Source: Amaranthus tricolor (taxonomy: Eukaryota; Streptophyta; Magnoliopsida; Caryophyllales; Amaranthaceae). Taken from it: 64,000 nt of DNA. The translations under genes and the position numbers were made by a program. Position 1 is the first letter of the stretch. Every line of letters starts with the position of its first letter. This document shows positions 21,561 to 33,927 of this stretch, piece by piece. The notes under the pieces were generated by a model. The model was not told the DNA's origin, did not search any database, and worked only from the letters and a program-made list of their open reading frames with translations. The DNA is taken from assembly GCF_026212465.1 (NCBI RefSeq), contig NC_080052.1, forward strand, positions 17,322,239 to 17,386,238, read 5' to 3'.

Positions 21561-21735
21561 AGGTTATATGTTGCGGGCAAAGCAAAAACCGCAGCATTTG
21601 ATGATCTATAAGGTTATATGCTGCACGCAACTAGAAAACCGCAGCATTTGTTGACTATTTTTTTTTCTAATTCTTTTTCCTATTTATTGCTTCGTATATT
21701 AAAAACCGCAGCAAATGATTAGTAGCAGATACGTT
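21560..21735. repeat. CACTA subterminal repeats, right end
   Basis: AAACCGCAGCATTTG and TATATGCTGC variants repeat at about 21570, 21590, 21617, 21640 and 21706, matching the left-end family at 4730-4950. Confidence 0.85.
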
Positions 21736-21749
21736 TTTTTCCACTAGTG
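21735..21749. repeat. CACTA terminal inverted repeat, right
   Basis: TTTTTTTCCACTAGTG is the complement of CACTAGTGGAAAAAA at 4708. The flank ACA at 21750-21752 is the target duplication. Confidence 0.95.
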
Positions 21750-22333
21750 ACATGTCACCATAACTATACATATGTGGTGATTTGAACGAAACAAAATAAA
21801 GACTAATAATCTCTAAGAGTGCCAAAGATGATTAATCAAAGTCTATTAAATCAATACTAAGCTAAACTTGTATGTTATTAGGAAGAAATGTGTGAAAATG
21901 AAATAGGTTATAAGTGAGAGGGGGTGGGGTTTAATGTTGGATAAAAAGAAGTAGGAACAAGGAATAGATTCGATCTAATACCAACAACTAGATTCATACA
22001 AAACCCAAGTTTCCAATTCATGCCTAGTGTGCTACAAATCCACAATTTCATTAATATACATGAATGCACGTAGGGGCTCAATAAATACTCATAGGTTCAA
22101 AACAATTCTACAAATACCCAAAGGCGATGACACAAATTAAATCCTATTTGACCGTTGTTTTGAAAACTCAGAGGTTTATTGGTTTGGAAGTAAAAAATAT
22201 AGAAAAAAATAGTCTAAATGTGCTAAAATATCATATACAATTAAATAGTGTGACCCCAAATGGTATACAAGATAGTTATTCAAAGAGTCAAAGTGTGTAC
22301 AAGTTTTGATCAACTAGTAAAAACATGAAATAA
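21750..22333. other. No recognisable feature
   Basis: AT-rich, no domain. The 60-codon frame at 22127 runs into the MITE-like repeat and looks like chance. Confidence 0.5.
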
Positions 22334-22686
22334 ATTGGTTATTAAAATCACGACTCTGATCTACGACTCTACAATTTTACGATCAAAAAATAAGTAAGAG
22401 ATTTAAATCGTAGGTGGAATCGTAAGTTGGTAGAATCTTATGATTCTAACAAAAATAAATTTCTTCATCGGTATGAAGATTTGAACTAATTATTAAATAT
22501 TTTTCTATTTCATTCTTAAAAATGAAGTGAATGAAACTTTAATTAATAAACTTAAACTTTGAGGTGAATAATAATGACTAGATAGCAAATTTAAGTTTAT
22601 CGTAGAATCGTAAGATTCGATTCTACCGATTTGATTCTATATAGGTCTAAACGATTCCAAGTAGAATCCCGATTTTAACAACTTTG
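22334..22686. mobile_element. MITE-like element with GATTCTACGATC-type ends
   Basis: Opens GTTATTAAAATCACGACTC and closes GATTTTAACAACTTTG, an imperfect inverted repeat. The interior has repeated TAGAATCGTA and TACGACTCTAC motifs in both orientations. It is related to the better preserved element at 42757-43291. No target duplication is detectable here. Confidence 0.55.
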
Positions 22687-23743
22687 TTTACACCACAATC
22701 ACGATATAATATAGATAGCAAGGATCAACAAGACTGAGCATAGCTCAACATCTCCCTCGAGACGAACTGAACAATGTCTTCAATGCGATAAAGGACTCGA
22801 ATAAGGTGCGACGGAAAGTGCAAAATCTAATATAAAATGTGTAGAAAACTATCTTACTATATTCCACTTAGGGGATCAAAGGTGACTCGATCTGATCGAG
22901 TAGGCTCAAAATTGTATGACTATTTTTATTATCTTCGTGTTTCTCCTCAACACGAGCAAATGTGTGTTGCTTGACCGCTGCAACACAAGTTTTATTGTTT
23001 TCTTTTTGTTGCGCACATTCCAAAACCATTTCATAATCTATTCATTTTGATTCCTTCATACACAACAATAAAAACTATTACTTGAAATATTAATGAAAAA
23101 GTAAAAACTCAAAGCAAAGTTGGGTTACTTCCCAACTAGTTCTTCTGTAAGGTCCTTTTTTAGTAGATAGTTTGACAGACTTCAGAGGAGTTTGTCAAAC
23201 TCACTCCCAGCAAAATAAAGACTTAAGTAATAACAAATAAACAAGAATAAAGAAAAATGTGTCAAAGAAATAAAATAGGTGGAGAAAAACGGCTTATCAT
23301 TGAAGGATGAAAAGCAAAGAAAAAGGGAGGAAAGGGGATATCATATGGAATAACGCGACATAAATCAATGAAAGCAATGTTATATCCAGCCAATGGCAGA
23401 GCTTTATAACCATTAAAAGGAGCATGAAGCAGATCAAATAGAGGTATAATATGGTGATCACAATACAAGATGTTTAGACTCTCATTAAAAAAAATATCAG
23501 ATGAACACGCTTAAGATTCATTATTAATCGACATATTAATCATGTGATCATAATGATCATTCACAAACAGCTCACAATCATATGTCATGATAATAAGAGA
23601 CTCATTAATACGAGGCGAGAAGATGTCTCAATAAAAGGTTAACAGTGAGAGGGCAGAGGGCTACAAAGCTCATGTTTTATACGACATGTATTTATAATGG
23701 TATATATGTGTTTATAAACTTTTTTAATTCAAATATTATTTAG
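22687..23743. other. Decayed noncoding sequence
   Basis: No supportable gene. A palindromic CTCGATCTGATCGAG is at about 22887. GGGTTACTTCCCAACT (about 23124) resembles a conserved motif in Tat/Athila noncoding regions, suggesting old retroelement sequence; this is weak inference. Confidence 0.4.
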
Positions 23744-23848
23744 GGTTTTTACAACACTCCAATGCAAACACACACTTTGACAAAAGAGGAAATACGTGAA
23801 TTGAAGAACAAGGTGGCCGTGTATCTATCTAATTTATGTGTTTGGTAA
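23744..23848 (+). pseudogene. Last exon of an Ulp1-like protease from a third CACTA copy
   Basis: After an acceptor-like TTATTTAG, 105 bases encode EEIRELKNKVAVYLSNLCVW and a TAA. The final exon at 5194-5298 has the same length and a similar protein (EIRELKDKIATYLANFCSW). The match extends about 20 bp past the stop and then ends, so this is an isolated fragment of a related element. Confidence 0.6.
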
Positions 23849-23934
23849 AGTAATTAGTTTAGATTATCAAGTAGCATAGAAACATTACGTTTTACGATCA
23901 CGTTCTTATTCAAGTACAGATTTAACGAGGATTT

Positions 23935-24100
23935 ATACTTGTGTACCTAAGTGATGAAGAGTTTTACAGTCGTTATATAAACCAAACAATATTTATAACA
24001 ACCTATGCACTATACAAGTATAGTGGGGTAGGGGATCGAACCACGAGCGCAAAGCATAACAATAAACTCTAAGTCTCAATATAACAAGGTTTTGTGGGTT
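23935..24100 (-). repeat. Tat-type LTR 3'-end-like fragment
   Basis: The minus strand reads CGTGGTTCGATCCCCTACC and then, 40 bases on, TTATAAATATTGTTTG, the order seen near the ends of the Tat LTRs at about 41417 and 54846. No primer site follows and the other boundary is not clear. Confidence 0.4.
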
Positions 24101-25979
24101 GAAGAGAATCTAAAACTAATGACAAAAATGACAAGCAAGATTAGAAAAAGATATAAATCAGAAGAAGGAAAACGGGATAAGATTAGAAACACCCTTGGAG
24201 GAAATTTTAGAAGAAGATATATTAGGTTAGAATAAATCAAAAAATAACTAGTCTAGATACCCAAGAATACAAGAGGAAGTTGATTATTGCACAAATCACA
24301 ACAAACTACCTATAATCGCCCTATTTTTCAAAGGAGTTGCAGGACAAGATTCGTATCATGTTTCAAAGACTAAATATTGTCAACCCTAAACAATGAAGAA
24401 CATAGCCATTCCTAGGATTTCACTAATCAAACCTCTAAAAAGAACAATTCACACATGATTGAAGTATAGAAAGAAATGATAATCAATGAAGCAACAACCA
24501 TAAATAAATATTTTTTGAAACCAACAAGGATAAGAGATGATGTAGTAACCATTCTTCTTGCTATTGAGTTTTTGAGGTACAAAGGGGCTTCCAACAACGT
24601 AAGGTCTTCCGGGAAAGGGTATAATCTTGCTCATAAATAAGCACATCAACTTCCCCTAAGCTAGACCTTTGTTAGTCCCTAGAAAACAAATATTCATGGT
24701 GAAGAGGAATGCTCAAGGCAAAACAAATAGAAAGGAAAGAAAATAAGGCGAGCAAAAACTAAACCATGCAAGTTGTGTACAAACACCTATTAGGGAGAAA
24801 TCTCGGGAATTGTGTCTTATCAAGCTTCCAACACAGATCTTATTAATCAGGCCAAGTGGAACAGGTTTGGAAAGGGTTGTAATGTATGCTAGGTTTGGGG
24901 TAGTGTAAAATTTGGGAAATTGTTTGCACACTCAAGATAATAGAACCAAAAACCACAACCTCCAACTTCAATACCAGCCCAAAAGGCCTTATAGAAAGCA
25001 TAAATGAACTCCAACATTCTAAATGGAATTTATCATCAAAACTTTATCGAATTCATTTCCACTTTGATCCCTTTTCTCATCCTTTTGCGTCTTCCATGCT
25101 AGAATTTCTTTTCACACTCAATTCCTTTTTTATTGATATTCCTCACTAAACAAATATTCATATGTAAATCTCTTTAGAAAGCACTAGAGGAAAAGGGAAA
25201 AATAAATGAGCAAAAAATAATTTAAAGAGTCATATCATCCAACAACCACTTTATTAACTAAAATCCTACACCACAATGCAACGCTCACAAACACCACTAT
25301 AATCACTTGACTATCGTCTAGGTAAAAAGTGGGAATATCTAGCTCGAGTGGATTTAAATAGTGTGGTTACTAAGAAAATGGTAAATGCACAAACTTGGCT
25401 TAGCCTAAAGTCAATTTATCTACATGGTAGGCAATTTGGCTATGCAACTATAACTACAAATGTGTTATCATCTCTGGCCTTTAGAAAAGTAGATTATACT
25501 GGAGAGAATAGACACAATTCTTAAGATGCCGTAACTAGTACTCAATGTCATAGAACTCTCAAAGGAGTCCTAGAAGGTTCAATCCTAACCAGACTAGTTG
25601 AGATGCGCCTAAAGAGGTAGTCATCCAAGACACAAACCAAGAAAGCCTAGATCCCCTAAGTCAAGTGAAAATAGTCAATCAACTCAATCCTAAAACAGGC
25701 ACGTGGCCAGGAAAACATGAGTATGCATATATCCATTATAACGTATACCACAAAACCTTTAAAATTATTTTTTGATCTGTGTATTTTTCTTATTTTCATT
25801 TTCTTTTACCTTTATTGAAAATATGAAAATCTTTTGGATTTTTCTTGTATGAGTGGGATAAACAAAGAAACACAACAAGACAGGCAACAATATCATCAGC
25901 TAAGCAAACAACGTAATGAAATAATCAAGAAGTGAAATCAAAATAAACCAACGGAAAGCTACACAACTAGGAATATCCA
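24101..25979. other. AT-rich sequence without recognisable gene
   Basis: No frame with recognisable homology. Possibly the body of the decayed Tat-type LTR or element that ends near 23935, unproven. Confidence 0.4.
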
Positions 25980-26926
25980 TAAGAAGAAACCCAAACACCA
26001 CTAACCATAGGGGAAAAAAGTAGGATACGGAGGATATACACCCCTCTTACAAGTCGGCCTAAAGTCGTCCTCGGTGCTAAGGGAGGCTGAATAGAAGAAC
26101 ACCTACTTGTCCCCTATGAACCCCTCATCGTTAGGGTCATCGTCGTTCTCATCGCCCTCTTACTCACCCTCCTCATCTACGTCCATACTAAGGTATCCCT
26201 GTTAGGCCGCTCTAGGGGCTGGCAGGGTGAAGCTACTGAACCGCCGTCGCCCCACGCGCAAACGATCAAACTCTTGTCTCAGTGAAATTTTATAGCAATT
26301 GTCGTGGCAGGGATACCACAACGGTGTGGGCATGCTCTCGCTCACCATATGTGAACGGTAGGAAAAACGAGAGGTACCCTATCCTCTCGAGGTTTTTCTC
26401 GAGAAAATTGAGGCGGGCGGTGTGGTAGGACTAAAAGAAGGGAGCAAGGTCTCACGGGCGAACTTCAAGAACATTCTAACAACAGGGTGATGCACATGAG
26501 ATGTATAGATATTACGATTGAGGAAAAAAAGACGACCAATAATTTTAAACCATAGCTCAGAGATGCGAGCATTATTTGTTGTTTTTTCGGAATCGGCTCG
26601 TGAGGTAGGACAAAAATAGAGCAAAAAAGTAGGATAATCTAAGTAATAAGTTGCATTCCTCAACCTGAAGGTCAGATGCTACTGACCCTTATCTTAGCAC
26701 AGGCCAATAAAACTAAGAAATTCATAGGCTAAAAAGTCTGTGGGTTGGATTTCTTTTTATATACACGCATATCACGTAAAATGGAAGCATCTAAATACCA
26801 GGTACAATTTAGTTTCCGTACCTTAACCAACGGAAGCGGTCGAATTGCTCTTTAGATGCGAACACCACTCTTCTATAATCATCATTGAACCAAAGCTCTT
26901 GCCCAAGAGTCTTGTGGTGGTGGAGT
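25980..26926 (-). pseudogene. Degenerate 'plant transposon protein' gene, main part (start lies at 38824)
   Basis: Continues the gene that begins at 38824 and was split by the Tekay element. In changing frames the minus strand shows QDSWARALV, FASKEQFDRFRWLRYG, YLDASILRDM, NARISELWFKIIGRLFFLNR, HHPVVRMFLKFARETLLPS and finally a run rich in Asp/Glu (DENDDDPNDEGF) near 26100. The order (basic start, helical middle, acidic tail) parallels the Sirevirus third ORF, and the -RxxxxxxRxxLP- segment is the best local match. Many stops and frameshifts make it a pseudogene. Assignment to the family rests on eye alignment only. Confidence 0.5.
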
Positions 26927-29530
26927 TGTAATGACCCGTCTTAATATATGGTGTATTGGCGGAAACAATACACTAAGTTGGGTCACTAAAATTCGGAAAA
27001 TTTATAACTTCGAATAAACTAAATCAAAAAGTCATTACACAATAATCTAGGGAGTAAAACACTCCCATAAATAAAAAAAGATAAAACATCTAAACTTCAA
27101 CTTAATGTTTTAGGTAACCCTACACTCTCTGAGTCTTATTCCCCAGTCGCTCCGAGTGAAATCAATGCGAGGCTTAGTGGCCTGTAACTAGACTGTCCTT
27201 AACACAAAGGTTCAAATTTAAACAAAGAACTAATGCGAGGCTTAATTAAAATTCAAATCAATTAACAACGATCCAACCATACAAGCCAAACCAATAGATT
27301 CAAATAATGTTGATCAATTCAATTAATACCAAAGTAGGATAACCAAATCAATTAAAACCAAGGATAACTTTTCTAAAACAATTTAACAAAATCAAGTTAA
27401 CAATATTTTCAAGTCGTACTTGGAACAGACGAAGTGAACAAATTCGCGGCCCACTAAGCCTAGATAAAGTCAGGGCAAACCTCGGGTCAACCACAATGAT
27501 ACAACCCTGTCGAAGAATGGCCAATCTCTCTCGTTTTCCGAAGATCCAGCATAACGAGAACGACAACTAAATCTAAAACTAATCTACTATAGATGTGCTG
27601 TCCAATCGAAGGAACCACTATGGACTTTCCCAACGATTTCCAAATAACAACAAAACCAATGTTCATAAGGAACCACTATGGATTTACCCTTAAGGACCCA
27701 AAAATCAAATTCCAAAACCAAATCAAATCTTCATAAGGAACCACTATGGATTTACCCTTAAGAACCCAAAGGCCACAATGACCATTTCCAAAATACCAAA
27801 ACTCCGAAGGAGTAGTTCAAAACCAATCAAGATAAAAATCGTACAGTTTAAGTTGTAATGTCTGAGTTTGGAATAAGGATAATTCGAACTTAATCAAGAA
27901 TATACCTTACTACAACTCTTGGCAAGAATATACTACAGACAAATGTTATTTTATTCTTAAGTATAAACTTGTCGACAAGCAACAAAACCGTTTTATAAAC
28001 CATCACAATAAAATCACATAACCATTATAATAGTCAACAAAAGTCAATGGTCTTGCTCAAAGTCAATGCCAAAGTCAAGTTCTCTATTTACATGACTTTA
28101 ACAGCAAATGGTCATAAACTATCTAATTAAAATAAATAAGTAGTACATGAAATTAACACATAACCAAGCAATTAGGTACATGACCAAAATTAATAAATTA
28201 ATAAATTAAATCAGATTCTAATTCCTCTTAACCTTAATTAATTCACAAAATTCAAATTAACTAGTTTAAGTAATAATTTTGTAAAATTAAAACCAAATTC
28301 ATTAAATTAAATATTAAACGATTACCAACTAATTAGATACTAAATTAGATCACATGAAATTAGATTTTATCCTTTTAGCTAATTCGCTTAACACTTTACT
28401 CATAAATTAGTTAATTTAATTAACCAAAATGAAACTAGACCAATTATATTAAATAAATTTACTAAAATAATTATTAGACTTAAATTAATGATAAAACTTA
28501 ATTTCAGACTCAAATTTAAATAATTTACGTGGCTAATTAATAATAAAATAAATTCTAGAAATAAACTTTCAATTAATCGCAATAGTTGAATAAATACTAG
28601 AAATTCCATTTTAATTAGATTAATTAGCCCGAATTAACCAAAATTAATTTACACTATTTCCTACTGATTATAACATATTTTAGTGTTAAAATATTCTGGA
28701 AATAAATTAAAATCAATAAATTACAGCCAAATTACTATTAATAAAAAGTGCCGATTTTCCAGATTTTCATAATAATTTAAAATAAAATTATTCAAATCAC
28801 GAAAATTAAATTTAATCAATCCTAAATTAAATCTATGCTATAACACATCATAGAAAATTAAAATAACAATAATATATGCATGAAAATAATTAAAGCAAAA
28901 TTTACAATATAAAAACCGAATTAATCAATTTAAATTTTAATTAATTCTAAACAAGACTTCTATGTTTAATTAAGAAACTAAGTGAGGAAAAATCTAGTTA
29001 CCTGGATAATGGAGGAAAGTAATAGTCTTCAGAAGATTAAAGAAAATTCCAAGAAAATTTCCCAAATAATTTGCAAAATAAATTCCTTGAAGTAAGCTTG
29101 AATAATTCAAAATAAGTCTTCAAAAGTAGCCCAAAAATATGATAATATTTTGGCACTTGAAGAAAAATAAAGCAAGTATTTTGTTATGTTTTTTTTTTGA
29201 GAGAAAAGAATGAGAGAAAGAAAGTTTATGAGCTAGTTTATGAATGAATGAAAAATTACATAACAATAGGTTAGTATTTATAGGAGGGGAAAAACCATCC
29301 CAAAAGACTCTTCAATGGCTGAAAATTATGAGCATTAGGAAGTTCAATCAACTTGAGGAAAAAGAATATGAAAAGATTTGAAGGTTGTTCATGCATTCAT
29401 TCCATTCTAGAATGTACCAAATAATTAAGCATGAATTAGAATCAATTAACCTAATTAAAACACTAATTTTACAAGCCTATCATGATAATAATGTACTAAA
29501 AAAAATATTTAGTCCTCCTAATTTAAAACT

Positions 29531-30793
29531 TGTTGGCCTCTTAAGGTTTTGATGATGACTTCACTTGTAAATAAACAAACACATTTTTAGAGATTGTTTT
29601 GTAGGTATATATCCGATTTAATGTGAATCGTTGATGAAGCCTATGACTTGATTCGTGGAAGATGTATGTGTCTCAAATATCCAAGAAGTTGGGAAATTGC
29701 TCTGGAAAACAGTCTGCTGTTCCTAGAGTTAAAGTTCTGACGAATGTTGTAGATGGAGACAGTACGCTGTTCCTCACGATGCAGGTCTGAAGAAGATATT
29801 AGCTGGAAATTACGAATATTATGATTTCTGTTTTTAGTTAATGTAAAAGGTTAAAATTTAATTAGTTGCTTAATTAAGTTTATTTATTAATTGGCAAAAT
29901 GATTTTAATTCGCCTAAAAACATGGAGAAGATCAATTCCTTGTTTATCTCCTATAAACTCGGACATCCAAGAGACTTGTTCTCTACTTTGAATTAGTCTC
30001 CTACATTTTAGGATCTTCCTTTTACCCATGTAATATTAACCGTGCAAGAATTCAGCAGCTATTTTCCACCTCTACTTCCAACTAACTTCCCACTTTCTTT
30101 GGGAGCAAGTAAGTTATGGGAGTCGTGGGATGAATGCACCTCATGGAGAACGTGGGCTGAGTGCACTGATGGCTGTTCCCCTTATAAAAGAGGGAAATTA
30201 CGGTTCAGATTGGTATGCATGATTGAGAGTGTCCATCAAAGGGAGATTAATTGAGAAAAATATTCAAAGTTTTTAATGCCAATTAATTCATAATATTTTT
30301 CTTGAGCAACTACTTAATTTTAATCTTAGTAGAGAATGGCCTTGTAAAGAGTAATTGAGTGTTTTGTTGTAATTAGACTTATGGGAAGTCTAAGGGAATA
30401 GAGAATAGAAACGTGAGAAGAGAAAGAGAAGGAGAGAAGAGAAGAGAAGAGAAGTGGGCCTAAGTAGAGAAGCTTTGAGTAAAGCATTTAGAGAATTGAG
30501 AAGCTTCAAGTGAAGCAAACATTGTTTTGTGTAATTGTAACTAATTGCCTAAACATAGTGAGAATTTTGAAATCCCGGGGGGTCGTGGTTTTTCCTTCTT
30601 ATTAGGCCAAGAAGGTTTCCACGTAAAAATCCTTGTCTCCTTTTATTATTCTTTTCGTTTTTAAGTTTAAGTTTTTGTTCTATACTTATTATAATTCCGC
30701 AAAAATTAGAGGCAAAAATCTTAAATCTACAACACAACAATTCACCCCCCCCCCCCCTCTTGTTGCATTCGATCATCTATTAGCATTCCTACA
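29531..30793 (+). mobile_element. Sirevirus-family solo LTR nested in the Tekay LTR
   Basis: TGTTGGCCTC...TCCTACA, 1263 bp, with target duplication AAACT (29526-29530, 30794-30798). The partner Tekay LTR holds the unoccupied site at 38302-38310, which proves the insertion. TATA box TATAAAAG at 30183-30190. It contains three CTGTTCC motifs and a C-run of 14 near its end. Close relative of 2712-3977. Confidence 0.95.
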
Positions 30794-30880
30794 AAACTTG
30801 TTACCACAAGTTGGTCCAAAATAAATAATGTAGGACATATAATATTAGTACATAAATTTAATTAAAATAATATATTAACT

Positions 30881-30961
30881 CAACAACAACAACAACAACA
30901 ATAATAATAATAATAATAATAGTAATAATAATAATAATATTAATAATAATAATAATAATAA
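30881..30961. repeat. (AAC)n(AAT)n microsatellite in the Tekay 3' LTR
   Basis: About 80 bp; the corresponding tract in the other LTR is about 180 bp. Confidence 0.95.
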
Positions 30962-31128
30962 CTTACACACATTCTAAATCACATTATAAAGCATAAAAGA
31001 GATAGTTATAACAAATCACAAATAATATCATAATAAATTATTTTAAATTAAAGACTAGACTTAAAGAAAAGTAACTAGAAAGAGGAATAAAATGGAAATT
31101 ATGCCATAGAGAAATTCGGGGCATTACA

Positions 31129-31141
31129 ATCCCACCCACTT
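31129..31141 (-). promoter_or_regulatory. Tekay polypurine tract
   Basis: Minus strand AAGTGGGTGGGAT directly before the LTR start TGTAATG. Confidence 0.8.
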
Positions 31142-31202
31142 ATAAAAAAGTTTCGTCCTCGAAACTTACAAAGAGAAAGATAAGGAAACAAGGACGAAAT
31201 AA

Positions 31203-31643
31203 TTACCTTTGCTCGGCTTCAAACAATTCGGGATACTTAAGTCGCATTGACTCCTCAGTTTCCCAGGTGGCTTGTTCATACTTTTGACTACACCACAACA
31301 CTTTCACTAATGGCACTTCCTTTCTCCTCAGAGAACGTACCTGACGATCAAGGATTTTGACTGGCTTCTCCTCGAAAGTCAAATTAGGGTTGACCTCCAC
31401 CGACTCTACGGCTATAACATGCGAAGGGTCACTTTTCCGTAACTGAGAGACATGGAACACATTGTGAACCTTAGATAGTTCGACTGGCAAAGCCAACTTA
31501 TAAGCCACTTCACCAATCCTCTCAAGTACCTAATAAGGACCCACATACTTACGGTTGAGCTTGCCATTCACACCAAATCTCATTACTCCCATCATTGGGG
31601 ACACCTTCAAAAGCACCTTACCCCCAACATCATAAGTAATAGG
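31203..31643 (-). pseudogene. Integrase C-terminus with chromodomain
   Basis: LALPVELSKVHNVFHVSQLR is the chromoviral GPY/F-to-chromodomain linker. KILDRQVRSLRRKEVPLVKV and ATWETEESMRLKYPELF are the chromodomain, which tethers integration to modified chromatin. A stop (TAA at about 31530) separates it from the integrase core upstream. Confidence 0.85.
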
Positions 31644-32828
31644 TCACCTACTCAAATCGGCATAAGACTTTTGTCGATCCTGGGCAGCCTTCATCTTTGC
31701 TTGAATAACTTTGACCTTATCTACAGTAGATTGGATAAGATCGGGTCCCAACACCAACGAATCACTTATGTCGCTCGAGAAAGTAGGACTACGACATTTC
31801 CTGCCATAAAGAGCCTCGTAGAGAGCCATTTGGATGCTCGCATGATAGCTGTTGTTGTAAGAGAACTCTACCAAGCTTAAAGACTTCACCCACGAGCCTT
31901 GGAATTCCAGGGCACAAGCACGGAGCATGTCTTCCAAAGTCTGGATTGTTCTCTCCGTTAGCCCCTCAGTTGCAGCATGGAAAGCGGTACTCAACTTCAA
32001 CTTAGTACCAAAAGCCTTTTGTAACGAGGACCAGAAATGAGATAAGAACCTGGGATCACGATCGGACACAATTTCCCTAGGTACACAATGCAACCTTATG
32101 ATTTCATTTGAATAAGCCTCTGCCATTTGCTCCATTGACCAAGTCTTCTTCATAGGAATAAATCTGGCAACCTTGGTCAAGCAATCAACTATTACCCACA
32201 CTGCATTCAAGCCATCAGCGGCATTAGGAAGCCCCATCACAAAATCCATTGAAACGGAGTCAAACTTCCATGCTGGAATAGGAAGGGGTTGTAACAAACC
32301 TCCTGGCCTTTGATGCTCAATCTTCACCTTCTGACACACCAAACACTTGGCAACAAATTCAGCAACCTCCTTTTTCGTACAAGGCCACCAAAAGCTTAGC
32401 TTGAGGTCCTTATACATCTTCGAACCTCCAGGATGCACTAAATAAGGAGTGTTATGAGCTTCACTCATGATTTCGTTTTTCAAAATCGGATCATTAGGCA
32501 CACACCATCGCCCTTTGAACTTCATACTCCCATCCTCTGCAATATCAAAACTCTCAGCTCGTCCTTGAGCCTTTGCAGCTCGAATCTTCCGAAGCTTAGG
32601 ATCATTCTGTTGCTTTTCTCTTAACTCGGCATAAAGAGCAGGCTCAGAACTCATAGCGCTTAAGCAAGCTTTAACCCCACCCAATGATACCACTTCAATT
32701 TTCATCTTGCGGAATTCCTCACATAAGTCCTTGGAGAGAACCTTCATAAAATTCAGCAAGGGTCCAGGCTTTCGACTCAGGGCATCAGCAACCCTATTAG
32801 CCTTTCCTTCCTTATACTCCAAGGTCAA
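31644..32828 (-). pseudogene. Tekay integrase (H2C2 finger and catalytic core)
   Basis: Open for 394 codons. HHCC finger (HPGGSKMYKDL..CLVCQKVK); core Asp in FDSVSMDFVMGLP, Asp in IVSDRDPRF, Glu in TERTIQTLEDML. Normally conserved residues before the Glu are altered (HAATEGLT where chromoviruses usually have an HPQT-type motif), consistent with decay. It opens with MTLEYKEGKANRVADALSRK, the linker following RNase H. Confidence 0.9.
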
Positions 32829-33261
32829 ATCATAATCCTTGACAAGCTCGAGCTAGCGCCTCTGACGCATATTGAGTGAAAATATACTTGAGGCTTTTAT
32901 GATCAGTGTAAATCTTGCACGGAACACCATATAAATAGTGTCGCCAAATCTTTAATGCAAACACCACTGCAGCCAATTCAAGATCATGCGTAGGGTAATT
33001 CTTCTCATAAACTTTTAATTGCCTTGAAGCAAAGGCAATAACCTTACCCCGTTGCATCAACACACACCCTAGTCCACTCTTCGAGGCATCACTGAACACC
33101 TCATACTCCTCTCCTTCTGTCAACAAGACTAAGACAGGAGCAGATGTGAGCTTTTCTTTCAATAACTGAAAAGCCTTTTCGCACTCTTTGGACCATCTAA
33201 ACTTGCAGTCTTTCTTCATCAATTTTGTCAAAGGTTGAGCAATAATAGAGAAGTTATGCAC
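32829..33261 (-). pseudogene. Tekay RNase H domain
   Basis: [22 protein letters not shown] leads to [15 protein letters not shown] (catalytic Asp), then [21 protein letters not shown] (Glu) and [12 protein letters not shown] (Asp). The final part is frameshifted. Confidence 0.9.
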
Positions 33262-33927
33262 AAACCTTCGATAATAGCCTGCAAGTCCTAGAAAACTCTG
33301 AACTTCTGTTACGCTAGAGGGACTTGCCCATTATAGAATAGCTTTAATCTTCGCTGGATCAACCTTCACACCTTCCTTGCTAATAACATGGCCTAGAAAT
33401 GCCAATTTCTTAAGCCAGAATTCACATTTTGAGAGTTTGGCAAATTATTTCTGCTTCCTGAGAATGTTCAGCACCATTTCTAGATATTTAACATGCTCTT
33501 CTTCATCCTTCGAGAATACCAAGATGTCGTCAATGAATACAACTACACATTCATCCAACAACTCGTGAAAGGACATATTCATCTGGTCCATAAACACAGC
33601 AGGAGCATTCGTAAGACCGAAGGGCATGATGACAAATTCATAATGCCCATATCTAGTCCCGAAAGTCGTCTTTTGAATATCATCTTCCCTCACAGGGATC
33701 TGATGCTAACCAGACCTAAGGTCAATCTTAGAAAAGACACCCGCGCCCTTTAATAGATCAAAAAGATCGTCAATTCTTGGCAAGGGATATCTATTTTTGA
33801 TAGTTACCTTGTTCAGTTCACGGTAGTCAATACACAGCCGCATACTACCATCTTTCTTCTTCACAAATAGAACTGGAGCACCCCAAGGAGAAGCACTGGG
33901 CCATATAAAACCCTTATCGATAAGCTC
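33262..33927 (-). pseudogene. Tekay reverse transcriptase core
   Basis: [26 protein letters not shown] and the catalytic box [13 protein letters not shown] (FIDD) are clear around 33445-33693. Flanking sequence encodes the rest of the palm and fingers with several stops. Confidence 0.9.

Larger units (their letters stand above)
4708..21749 (-). mobile_element. CACTA (En/Spm) transposon carrying a nested Sirevirus
   Basis: Both ends carry the family terminus: CACTAGTGGAAAAAA at 4708 and its reverse complement ending at 21749. A 3-bp target duplication, ACA, flanks it (4705-4707, 21750-21752). Subterminal repeats built on CCGCAGCATATAG lie just inside both ends. Removing the 10.65-kb Sirevirus leaves about 6.4 kb, in the normal range for a CACTA element. 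The minus-strand gene encodes a TNP2-type transposase (20691 down to about 6779). Downstream are a seven-copy 169-bp tandem array and the last two exons of an Ulp1-like protease. The transposase has a nonsense codon, frameshifts, a small deletion and the Sirevirus insertion, so the copy is not autonomous, although intact ends could still be mobilised in trans. Confidence 0.93.
26927..31128 (-). repeat. Tekay 3' LTR, interrupted by a solo LTR
   Basis: 2934 bp once the 1268-bp insertion is removed. Short frames inside (for example 27348-27566 and 28400-28609) are mirrored in the other LTR and are not genes. Ends at a polypurine tract. Confidence 0.93.

Noticed and set aside
27348..28609. Frames repeated at 36130 and 37179
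   Set aside because: Duplicated because they lie in paired LTRs; no coding evidence.
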